DNA of 64,000 nucleotides, from the NCBI GenBank assembly GCA_930367205.1, contig OV884012.1, forward strand, positions 54,085,239 through 54,149,238. Direction: 5' to 3'. The stretch comes from Acanthosoma haemorrhoidale (lineage: Eukaryota; Arthropoda; Insecta; Hemiptera; Acanthosomatidae). The position numbers were made by a program, and so were the translations under genes. Positions within the stretch are counted from its first letter, which is position 1. Each line of letters starts with the position of its first letter. Below, piece by piece: positions 23,384-33,008 of the stretch. The notes beneath the pieces were generated by a model, which saw only the letters and a program-made list of their open reading frames with translations, was not told the DNA's origin and made no database searches.

Positions 23384-26300
23384 TTAATTTTAGCCTTAAC
23401 TTTTTTATTTATCTACTAACAACGAAGAAATAATTGGGCATTGCTTCAGAGCTTGGTGTATTATAATTTTGTTATAGGCTCATTATCAACATATAATGGG
23501 GTAGTGCAGAATATTCATGAAATCAGTCCTGGAATGAGACAGAGAAGAAACACATGGTTGAAAGACAGAATTAAGTGGATTGGCTGAGAGGTAGGCCAGG
23601 TTAGTTAGTGGTTATTTGCGAAAGAGGTTAGTTAGCGGAGCCTTGGCAGCCTAATTCACAAATTGTAATTACAAATAGGTGGCGCCCTGAGGAGCTTCTA
23701 GGTGGAGGGCTGTGTTGTATGTTTAATTCATCGGGTCAGCTGCTGATGTTCCCACCTCTGTTGTTCCTCTTGAAAATGTGTTGTTTTGAGAGTTTGCGTG
23801 CCTATATATTGGCTTCCTCCTAACCATTAAAGAATGTTTAGATTTTATCTAGCGTTATCATGGTAAGAGAGGTAAGACAATCAGTTGAATTTTCTATCAT
23901 TTAGAAGTTTTTATTGGCAACATAGACTTTTTACCAAGTCAACCCAATCGTATGTGCGTGATAAAAATCGTGAACATTATTGATCTATCGGAAATCATAT
24001 TCCACAACACCCCAATATATTATGTTTGTTAGATGAATTAATGGAGATAAAGCAATTTACTTCAAAGGCAATTTTACAAATATCTAACTGAGATTGCTCA
24101 AATACTTAATATCACCATTCAGCTTTAGGTCTTAGAATCTGATGACATTCAAACTTACGCATTGGCATTTTATCTTCACAGACACTTCCTGAAAACCCTT
24201 CTCATCGGCTGAAGAGAAGCAACGAGACTTACCCAGGGATCAATCTGACAGCTTCATATCACGTACCCCAGGAGTGCAGTCAACATCAAGACCTCCTCCT
24301 CTGGTCACATAATCTACTAGTGGCAATATTTCTGCCATTGTAAATAGTATATATTGTTTAAATAAACAAATATTATTATTTATTGCCAACAAATTATCTA
24401 TTGGCTTCGATGAGTTATTTCCCGGCAAGGAAAATTTGGTGATCGATTAAGATGGGAACGAAATCTTCTTATAAGAATTACCCGCCCCCCCCCCCCCTAA
24501 CCACCATGTACCATGAACACCCAACGCTGTCTCAACATTTCGTGGGAGATAAGCTGTCCAACTCACACTGAGATGAGTAGGTGGTTACGGAACGAGGGCA
24601 CAATACTGATTTCGCCGAAGGAAAGACTCGGTAAACGTATGTACCCAACCAGAGTGGAAGATAAAGATGGCGTATGTATACTAGTATGTTGGAACCACTG
24701 GTAATAAAACTTCGACGAGTGTCAAAGGAATGATGCATCATGTCCATTGAATTGGCCAATCCAAAAAAAGGATCTGTCAGTGTAGGCTATTGGTTGATGA
24801 CAGTCCACCTTTCTGCCATAAGAAGAACAGGACACCTTGTTTGCTCCTCTCCAAGAATGTGCAGGAACAAGGTTAATTAATGAAACTGTGGTTATTTAGC
24901 TTTACTAAACTAACCCTTCGTAGGTTTGATCTTACTAAATACTTACATACAGCTAAATACAATGTATACAACTATTGTGTTGATACTAGTTTTAGGTTTC
25001 TTTTCAAATGCGGGCAATGCATTTTTGTGTTAAACCGTTTTTGGACACTTTATTTAAAGTAGAGGTCCAGATCAAGAAATATTTTAGATCAGGTTACGCG
25101 GTCACGACCTGTGACCCTAAAAACACATTTGTTGCCCTTAAAGGCAAATGTAAGTTTTAGGGTCTGTGCAGTTTTAGTTTAAATTGACCTTAAGAAATCT
25201 TGCTTTGTGTATATTCATTAATACTATAATACCAATACTAAATTCGAGACCTGTGAACTATTCTTGACCGCACCTAAAAGGTAAGCTACTCTATGATAAA
25301 CTTAAACGAACTAATAGGAATCATTTAAAGAGAATAGTTTTGATACATATCATAAGTTCATCATCCATTTAATTTCCTTTAAATGGCTAGTACTCATGAT
25401 CTGGAAGGAGCTGCAGGGGCCAGTGGACTTCAACATTTATAGGAGAGTCATCTAAGACATTGAACCGTGACTAGCAGTGGTAGCAACACAACGAAGTGTC
25501 CATAGCGCATTCAATATAACTTCATAAAATATTTTTGTTAATTTCTTTTTAAAGTCAGTCAAATAATAATTTCAGAAAAATGTAAACACATCATAAGCTA
25601 TAAACAATCGAAATAACTGCGGCCTGGGATAAGATCGGACAGCTGTACTATGGAGCCCCCCCCCCAAAGGGCCAGAGGCTTTAATTAAGAATACCTCCTC
25701 CAACGAGGATATATTGGGTCTACCCGGCGTAGGCCAATGATTCACAGCCTAAACCCTACACCCGGGAATAGGGTGTACCCAACTCTATCACGGCAACCCT
25801 TTATCTGTTTAATCTAGCACTATTGCTATTCTCCTGAGAGTGGGCTGTGTGCTGTGAACCAATGTTCAATGCAAGGGTTCCAATAATACAATAGTTAGAG
25901 AGTTTTGAGAGGCGTGAGAGAATAACTTGTATGCTGAAATAGCGTGTGGATGTGTCAAAAATGTTGGTGTCTGAAGAAAGGGTCGTTTAATAGAAGATAT
26001 CCACTGAACGACTGGAGGTGGGATCGAGTTGATCAGGTCATTTACACTGTGCCAAGTGATCAAAATTATGGATAATTTGTAATGTGTAGAATAGGTTAAG
26101 TTATAATGGCGTAGGCTATCAATCTTCAATGCTTTCTGAGGTAAGGAGCTTGAAATAGGTAGGATTTAGAGATGAAAAATAATATACATTGAACAAATGA
26201 CATACCACACAAACAAAGTAGCGCACTTAACAAAATTCTAATATATGCTCCTTAATAATATTATTTTGGCTTTCGATTCTTTTTCAATTAATATTAAAGG

Positions 26301-26417
26301 TTTTCAATAATAATGGGCTATATATATAAAGGGAAAAACCAATAAATATTTTTAAAAATTCTATTTTGATTTATTGTGTAACGAATCACTAAAAAAATAG
26401 CAAATAGTTTTCTTTTT
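22336..26417. other. No recognisable gene
   Basis: AT-rich with simple-sequence tracts. Frames at 23029-23325 (-), 24513-24759 (both strands) and 25866-26129 (-) have no domain that I can name. The last has a proline/serine-rich look reminiscent of decayed LINE C-termini, but that is not enough for a call. C-runs occur at about 24482-24497 and 25658-25668. Confidence 0.4.
23352..23380. repeat. (TA)n microsatellite
   Basis: About fourteen uninterrupted TA dinucleotides, in AT-rich non-coding sequence. Confidence 0.95.
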
Positions 26418-27792
26418 AATTTTTTTTTTTTATTCTTTCAAATAACTTCTTTATTTTGCTAAAATTACAATCTGCCTTATTAGGCAACAAGTAATTGAGA
26501 TAAATGGTCTCATCCATGCCATATTTACAATTCATCATTCACTCGCTTATTCGTGCAACATTTACAAACAGCCCAGAGGCCTCCCAATCCACATGGTTGT
26601 CACCTCCCTCGCATGCAAAAGAGAAAGCGGAGTCTTGGGAAGTCCCCCAAGCTCCTCCATCATCATTATGAAGAGTTTTGTTGCTGGCGTAATAAGGGGC
26701 ATTTACTATTGTTCTCAAGTACTTTTGATTAAAAGGATTGGATTCGCTAGTGTTCGACGTTTTTGCTGTCCCCCATAGCTCTATTCCGTATGTCCAGATT
26801 GGCTTAGGTATAACTTTGTAAATTAGTAAGTTATTTTCTATTGAGAGATGGGATGTCTTTTGAAGTAGTCTGTACAGTTGTCCAAAGCGTCTGTTTAGTT
26901 CTTGTCTTTGTAGCATCGTGTGTGGGTTCATGTCAGTATTTTGTTGAGATGGAAGCCTAAATAGCGTACAGTCACTCATACAGGAACATGATTGGAATAA
27001 AAAAAAAACTAGTGGACAGGACTTGCGGCAGAGGGTAAAGGTAATGTGGGAACATTTTGCTTCATTAACTTTGATTCGCCATTGGTTGCACCAATACTCG
27101 ATCTCATCAAGGTGTTTTTGAAGGTTATGGGATGCTATATCGGGGTCTGTGTGGGATGACAAGACTGCAGTGTCATCTGCAAATGTGGCTAAGAAGGTAT
27201 TGGGAGTAGAGGGGACATCAGCGGTGTATAGGTAATAGAAGATGGGACCCAGGACACTGCCCTCTGGAACTCCTGCTTTTATGGGATAGCAGTTAGAATA
27301 TTCTAAACCTCAGCGGACTTGGAAGAAGCGGTTTTAAAGGTAGGACTGTAGGATTAGGAAAAGAGTCTGTGGTAAATATCTTTTGAGTTTGTAGACCAAA
27401 CCTGCGTGCCAAACCCTGTAAAAAGCTTGAGCTATATCAAGAAAGGCAGCAGTGCAATACTGTTTGGTTTCAAGGTTTGAGGAAATGTGATCAACAACGC
27501 GAAGGCCTTGTTGAGCAGTGGAATGTTGTTGTCGGTAACCAAACTGGTGTGTAGAAAAAAGATTTTGGGATTCAACAATTGCAAAAAGACGTTTTAATAG
27601 GAGTTTTTCAAATATTTTTGAGAGGATTGGGAGTGGGCTAATTGGACAGTAAGTTGAGGCGTCGTTGGGTGGTTTACCGGGTTTGGTGAATAGGACAATA
27701 ATGGAATGTTTCCAGAGGAGAGGAAAGTGCGTCATTTGGATAATGCAATTATATATGTAGGTTACGAAGATTATGGCTTTAGGAGGAAGTTT
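26418..27792 (-). mobile_element. Jockey-like LINE, lineage A copy 2
   Basis: A minus-strand copy from just upstream of the RT fingers to the A-rich 3' end (T-run at about 26419-26432 on the plus strand). The 3' tail at 26440-26560 matches the lineage A consensus. The RT is spread over several frames: fingers and motif A at 27334-27735, motif B (reading GVPEG rather than GVPQG) and an intact FADD motif at about 27160-27290, and thumb plus C-terminus at 26539-27162 with GIELWGTAKTSN and NAPYYASNKTLHND. A stop lies in the segment corresponding to QVRCGLEY. Its 5' end abuts a plus-strand lineage A copy head to head at about 27792. Confidence 0.87.
26539..27735 (-). pseudogene. Jockey-clade reverse transcriptase, broken by stops and frameshifts
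   Basis: Reading 5' to 3' on the minus strand: an RT fingers segment with FTKPGKPPNDASTY and PISPLPILSKIFEKLL, then motif A FLDIAQAFYRVWHAGL, where the second conserved aspartate is replaced by tyrosine. Motif B, FADD and the thumb follow. The C-terminal part carries IWTYGIELWGTAK, typical of Jockey ORF2 after the RT. A stop replaces a cysteine codon near 27308, and the frame changes again in the thumb. The substituted motif A residue and the stops show that it is inactive. Confidence 0.82.
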
Positions 27793-27854
27793 TTCTTCTT
27801 CACTCTTCCTCGTTTTCGGTATGATAAATGAGTGAATACCTGGAGTGGAGAAGA

Positions 27855-28350
27855 TATACGACCTAACACACCTGTATTACACAAGAGTACAGGTTGAAAA
27901 ACCGTAACCCAAACGCGACATCGTCCGGTGCCATAACTGTCAGGCATATGGGCACACAAAATCGTACTGCCACTACCCTCCCAGGTGTGTAAAGTGCTGT
28001 AGTTAGCACAAAAGTGAATTGTGTAAAAAGCCTCTGAAATCGCCTGCTGTACGCGTGCTCTGTCAGCAAGACCATCCGGCCAACTACAAGGGCTGTGAGG
28101 CCTATAGAACGCTGAAGTCCAGGAGCGAACAACGTCGTCGAGCAGATGAGAGAAAAACTAACAACAAGCGGCCCAGCCGGAAATTCGAGGCCTTCAGTCT
28201 CTTTTGCTGATGTGGTTTGGAACAAAGAGCAGTCACAGGCACTCCTCGTCCGCAAGCTTCTCTTCCTCAGCATTCCGTTCTTCCCTGCAACCAGCAAACC
28301 CAATCCCATCCTCGACCACACATCTCACATATTCCTCCACCTTCAAGCTC
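27855..28350 (+). pseudogene. Jockey-type ORF1 (gag-like) zinc-knuckle region
   Basis: Plus-strand frames encode a gag-like nucleic-acid-binding protein of the Jockey/I type, seen as IYDLTHLYYTRVQVEKP followed by three cysteine-histidine knuckles. The first is CHNCQAYGHTKSYC (CX2CX4HX4C, about 27929-27970). The second is CVKCCS-stop-HKSELC, from about 27985. The third is CVLCQQDHPANYKGC (CX2CX3HX6C). A basic tail follows (SEQRRRADERK). Three knuckles of this spacing are characteristic of Jockey-superfamily ORF1. An in-frame stop in the second knuckle and frame changes make it a pseudogene. Confidence 0.82.
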
Positions 28351-28479
28351 TTTAGATCTCACTAGCCTATTAACATCATTCCTTCCAGAGTTCCGAACCC
28401 TAATTACCCCTCTCATTTCCCTTCTTACAAATCTTGTCTCCTACCTAATCCCCGTTAAACAAAATACAGTTGAAAAAAA

Positions 28480-29068
28480 GTGGATGCTTCCGACTCCTTA
28501 TCTATTCTCTTTTGGAATGCAAATAGTGTTCGCACCCACACTAACGAACTGACAGCACTACTCCACGACAAGAACATCGAAGTAGCTCTCATTACTGAAG
28601 CAAGACTTACGAGTAAACGACCATTTACCGTTCGACAGTACCAGACTTATCGAACTGATCACCCAGATGGAACATCTCATGCAGGTACCACAGTCATTGT
28701 CCATAAATCCATTTCCCATCACATAGTTCCTTTGGTAGCACACGATTTCCTTCAATCCACTGCAGTGTCAATCACCACCCTCACTTTTCCCCTTACTCTA
28801 GCATCAGTGCACTGCCCTATAAATCCATTTCCAATTCCCAATTTATCTCCTTTCTAGACTCCATCGGACATTGTTTTCTTGTGGGTGGGGACTTCAATGC
28901 GAAGCACCAACACTGGGGGTCAAGATCCACGAATACTCGATCTCTCCTGACGCAGACACCTATTGGCCATCAGATCCCAATCGAAATCCAGATCTCCTTG
29001 ACTTCTTCTTCTACAATAGTTTAGGAACACTAAACTATCCACTCACATGCCTCGATGACCTCTCCTGA
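28480..29068 (+). pseudogene. Jockey ORF2 N-terminus: APE-like endonuclease remnant
   Basis: Encodes the start of an apurinic-type endonuclease. It opens with LSILFWNANSVRTHTNEL, then IEVALITEARLT (the conserved glutamate), YRTDHPDGTSHAGTTVIVH and, in another frame, FLVGGDFNAKHQHWGS (the GDFNAKH motif). In a third frame TYWPSDPNRNPDLLDFF is the substrate-recognition region typical of Jockey endonucleases. About one strand's worth of sequence is missing between the last two blocks. The final SD-H motif is absent because the element is deleted from that point to the 3' tail. The domain would nick target DNA to prime reverse transcription, but it cannot do so here. Confidence 0.82.
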
Positions 29069-29170
29069 GTGAATGATGAATTGTAAATATGGTATGAATG
29101 AGAACATTTATCTCAATTACTTATTGCCTAATAAGGCAGATTGTAATTTTATCAAAATAAAGTTGAATAA

Positions 29171-29400
29171 AAAGTAAACATCAGTTGCCGATAGTATATC
29201 ATTTTTCATGATTGTAAATATTTATTATTATTCAAATTAATTTTATTATAAATAGAAAATAGTTAGTGACGGGGAGATCTCACGAATTTTACAGTAGAGA
29301 TGGCGACCGTAGCGTTCGGCTAGAAATTACTAGCCGACAAGAGAAATTACTCACTTGTTGAGTGCTCCTTCGTGAACAGCTTACCGAAAGACATTACAGC
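29171..29400. other. Spacer between Jockey tail and Tc1-like remnant
   Basis: AT-rich up to about 29260, then more balanced sequence. The latter part may belong to the transposase remnant that follows (upstream coding or terminal sequence), but I could not confirm a terminal inverted repeat. Confidence 0.3.
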
Positions 29401-29556
29401 TTAGTGAAAGACGGTCGAAGCCAAAGACATGCAGCCCGTTTATTAGGTTTACCTGAAACTACTGTTTGGAGAGGAGTTACCGCGAGACAGGTTTCTGTAA
29501 TCGCAGATCCATGATCAGGTAGGCCTTAAGTGACAGAGTCAAGAGATGACCGTTTT
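29401..29556 (+). pseudogene. Tc1/mariner-like transposase, N-terminal HTH remnant
   Basis: One plus-strand frame reads DGRSQRHAARLLGLPETTVWR, then an ADP-stop-SGRP-stop-VTESRDDRF block. This is the layout of the first paired-like helix-turn-helix of Tc1-type transposases and the GRPR-containing linker that follows it ('SGRPRvT..DDR'). The first stop is TGA where the family has arginine, consistent with CGA to TGA decay; the second is TAA, also at an expected arginine. About 50 residues are recognisable. The catalytic DDE domain is missing. A lineage A Jockey tail starts within about 30 bp. Confidence 0.6.
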
Positions 29557-29579
29557 AATGAACTAAACACACTTCGGAA

Positions 29580-29700
29580 AGGCTTGAATGAGCGAGTGAA
29601 TGAAAATTATGAATGTAAATATGGTATGAATGAGAAAATTTATCACAATTACTTATTGCCCAATAAGGTAGATTGTAGTTTTTTCTCAATAAAGAACTTT
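29580..29700 (+). mobile_element. Jockey-like lineage A 3' tail fragment
   Basis: Plus-strand 3' tail only: 'gaatgagcgagtgaatga', then 'aatatggtatgaatgag', 'aattacttattgcc' and an AATAAAG end. It is nearly the same as the tail at 29066-29165 but follows Tc1-like rather than Jockey coding sequence, so it is a separate severely truncated insertion or a rearranged one. Confidence 0.75.
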
Positions 29701-32700
29701 ACGGCTGCTGTTCTAGAACACACGGATAAACTAGCTGTCGGAAGACAAACGTCGCTTACCTGATCGGAAGTAAAGCTTATCTTTTTACGGTTCGTGGTTT
29801 CTATTAAGGTATGTATATTAACTTACGTTCGTGATGAATAGCTATAATGGGATGGGATGTCTTTAACAGACGATGATTATTAAATGCATACACTCACAGG
29901 TCCAGGCTAACTGCTTTGCCTGTTGGAAGCTACCTCAAGTACAATATACCCTCTGGAAAAAACCCCTCCACTTTGTGTGTAATAACTTAATCGGTAATAA
30001 CTGAAATAGGTGAGTTTGCCCATTGGCTAACAAAACCCACCCTTACTCACCTGGCCTTTCAACAATTCGTGATAATTATCAGGGAAAAGTGGCCGTTTCC
30101 TGACCAGTACCAATTCGGGTCGCACTAATTAGAACCACTCGAAAAGTTCGCATGTTTCCCTAGAACTATTACCGACCACATCACCCCTCTTAATGTTTCA
30201 ACTGATTCAGTTTTAATAGATCACAATTCACTGAAACGGTCCCGCGGTGGGACTAATGGTGCGATGTGATTTAAATGGCTAGTTTATCTGCTGTGAGAGC
30301 TTTATTGCGCTTGGCCGAGAATCGGTAATCACGACAGTTAGCATGATGGCATTTTTACAATCTTTCCGTTATTTCTGCGTAAATTTAATGAATAGTGTAT
30401 TAAGTATTTACATTACTTTTCTACCGTCACGTTTAAATTAAATACAAAAAATCGGTAGTACTGAGGCTATAGGTTAGATGGTTAGCGCTAGACTATAGGT
30501 TAGATGGTTAGCGCTAGGCTATTGCAGCTCAATCTTGACGCTGGCTTCTAAACAGCATTTGATAAGTCTTTACCACAGTTGGTACTCAGTTTACCTGATG
30601 AGGCTGAGTTAACCCATCTCCTAAAGAAAAAATCCAATATTAGGTCTCATGAATCAATGCTCCTTATTTTTTGAATGGTAATTCATATATTCACATTTTT
30701 TTTTAAACACTTAATTCGAATAATAATATAATATAAGAAACAAATATCTTTATTTATCTTTCAATAAATAACAGTTATAAACTTATTGTAAATTTGATTA
30801 TGTGTAATTTCTTTGTGGAGCGGCAACCTTTAAATAATCTTTTTTAAAGCACAAATTATAATTATTAACGACTCAGGTAGTAAACATAAACATTGGGCCT
30901 GTGCACACATTCTGTTTGTAGCTTAATTTATTATTAACTGAGCAAACTAGTTTGCCGGTGGCGTAGAATAATGTAATTCAGCCAGGCCACGACTACTAGA
31001 GGCGGGATCCTCGTTCTAATTAACCCGGCTTGAGCAAGATTTAGTTTGCTGTTGTTGGCCTAGGCCTTGTCAAGCAGTCGACTAGTCGAAATAACATCAA
31101 CGCACCTAGTTAATAGAGATCTCCATGGACCTTTATTCATCTCAATATATAAATTAAATATGTTAAAAGGAAAATAACAATTAAACAAATCAACTATCCT
31201 TAATTTTTCTAGTTAAATTTGGGCACTCAAGTAAAAATCACAAATAACTTTTTATGTTCTAAGACTTTTTAACCAGTTTCTATCCAGAGTTTTGTGAGGA
31301 ATTCCTTTAGGACAACCTGAGTGGTGAATGTAGATATTTCAGCCTGGTTACAACGTAATAGTCAAGTAACGTGGCTATTTATTTTTATTACATTTAGAAA
31401 TTTGAATGTATCGCGCAGGCATGCAAAGACCTTGTATAATATAATGTATAGAGAACACAATGCACTAATTTCTGATTGGCTGTTTTTTCTCTCCACCTCC
31501 AGGCTAGACTGGCCGAAAAATGTTCAGTTCTTCTTTAACGTTTGAGTGGAAACAGGCATGCTTTCGAGTTATGTAAGCGGTTTGTAAGCAGCCTACCCAT
31601 TTTCTTTCTTACCTGTTACTTATTTCCTTTAAACAGCCACATTTCGGCTCTTAAATCATCTTATTTATCAGATTTATCAAGGTAAGCCTCATTGCCTCTA
31701 TCCATTTGCTCCCCTGAACACACCAGAAAACTCAACCTTCATTTTATCTTTCTCTTTTTATTGTTTTCTTTTTATTATTCACCGATTTTTCAATAACATA
31801 AACATCTCTTATATATTTTTTGCACTGACAGATTTGATTATAAAGGATTTGATAGGTGAATGACAAGGAATCCAAGATAAAAGGCGAAGAAGAATCAAAC
31901 TAATACTTCACAGAAGAATCAAATTAACACGTAACCTTACTAAAACCAATGCGGACCCAAAACCCACAAATGCTCGGCTCAGTCAAAATAAAGGTCAAAG
32001 TTGTACACGCCTTATCGCTCGAGCCCCGCAGAATCGACTACAGAACTGTCTACACGATTTGAAGATATTGAAAATACATAAACATATATTGATGTCCTAC
32101 ACAACTATCTAAAAAACTTTGTAATCGGAATAACCCAAATATATTTTTACATGATTACTTCCAGATAGAACCAGAAAGTAGGTTGAAAAAGAGCTGGACG
32201 AGAGACCTCGTTCAGTATAATTATTATTAATTAATTATTAATTTATTAATAATTATAGTAGCAACAGGAGGATAAACCACAGGGGGCTCTTGAAAATCGA
32301 CGTTTTGGATGTTTACACTACTCTCGCTCATCGTTAACATCTGCTACTGATGTGAATTTTGAAATAATCATATAAAAACTTTGTTTTTTGCTGATTACCA
32401 TTTTCTTAACTTTTTATACGATACAATGTTTATTGCTCTAGACAAAGTCAAAATGTAGGCACCGAGGTTGTCACCGTAGTTTTTAAGTGCCAGGAAATCC
32501 ATGATGCACCTTCGAAGAAACAGAGCTGTGCCTCTCTCATCACTGGGATGAGTGTTAATTTTCAAGTTGGTATCAGTGGGAAAAATACAAGTATTACTAC
32601 TGATCGAATATAAATGTTCACTTGATACATAATGAACTTTCATTCACTTCTTTCGAAAAATTAAAATACATTGAACTATCGTATTTTACAGTATCTATGT

Positions 32701-32861
32701 TAAAAAATTTGAATTACAAAAAAAAAACAGGGACTCCTTATAATTGAACTTTATATGTAGATTTCATGTTTCTTAATATTCAGTTAATTTGTTTTAAATA
32801 AAGCGACTTTTTACGGCAGTAAAAATTATTTTCCATCGTTCTAGAGTAAGGGATACATTAC
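29701..32861. other. No recognisable gene; presumed intron or downstream DNA of the CSP gene
   Basis: The minus-strand exon at 32862-33008 ends in a splice donor that reads into this region, so at least its right part is probably intron. I looked for the second chemosensory-protein exon (two cysteines spaced CX2C and a basic C-terminus) and did not find it here. A minus-strand frame of 82 codons at 32395-32643 looks mildly coding-like but has no domain that I know. Confidence 0.4.
30467..30518 (+). repeat. 26-bp tandem duplication with tRNA A-box-like sequence
   Basis: Two adjacent 26-bp units at 30467-30492 and 30493-30518 differ at the last base. Each contains taggttagatggttagcgc, which resembles the D-arm/A box of a tRNA. 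No B box or acceptor pairing was found downstream. It may be the head of a tRNA-derived SINE with a duplicated A box. Confidence 0.55.
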
Positions 32862-33008
32862 CTTTTAGCTCCTTGCCATCAGGAGTACAGTTTCCCTTGC
32901 CCGTCAGACAAAGAAAGTACTTCTGGTAGAGTCTTTCGTTGTTGAGGATCTCGTCCAAGTCGATGTTGTCATACTTGGTGGTGTACTTCTCCTTGGGCCT
33001 GGCAAAAG
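32862..33008 (-). CDS. Chemosensory protein (CSP/OS-D), one exon, partial
   Basis: The minus-strand frame reads [20 protein letters not shown], then [19 protein letters not shown] and TPDGKELK. This is the N-terminal half of an insect chemosensory protein, a small secreted helical ligand carrier. The first two of the four conserved cysteines are present with the family spacing (CX6C). The frame runs to a lysine codon plus one base and then GTAATG, a splice donor one nucleotide past a conserved lysine, the position of the usual CSP intron. The remaining CX18CX2C half must lie on an exon to the left and was not found. Upstream (right), AVAFA-like residues suggest the end of a signal peptide, but the sequence then runs into a TA-rich microsatellite (33029-33051). 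The rest of the signal peptide is on another exon or has been lost. An acceptor-like gtgtag lies at about 33009-33014. This is the only host gene I recognise. Confidence 0.85.

Larger units (their letters stand above)
27793..29170 (+). mobile_element. Internally deleted Jockey-like LINE, lineage A plus-strand copy
   Basis: It starts in ORF1 just upstream of the zinc knuckles and passes through the end of ORF1 into ORF2, covering most of the endonuclease. It then jumps at about 29066 directly into the lineage A 3' tail (29066-29165, 'gtgaatgatgaattg' to 'aaaataaag'). The whole RT is missing. The join falls just before the point where the SDH catalytic motif of the endonuclease would be expected. 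It is arranged head to head with copy 2, so the two 3' tails form outward-facing inverted repeats of about 100 bp. Confidence 0.83.

Noticed and set aside
26418..29170. A DNA transposon with about 100-bp terminal inverted repeats
   Set aside because: The inverted ends are Jockey 3' tails and the inside is Jockey ORF1, endonuclease and RT in opposite senses, with no transposase.
30467..30518. Possible CRISPR-like short repeat array
   Set aside because: Only two directly adjacent units without spacers, in a eukaryotic genome.
32395..32643. Candidate second exon of the chemosensory protein gene
   Set aside because: It has only two cysteines, not in CX2C spacing, and no similarity to the CSP C-terminal half.
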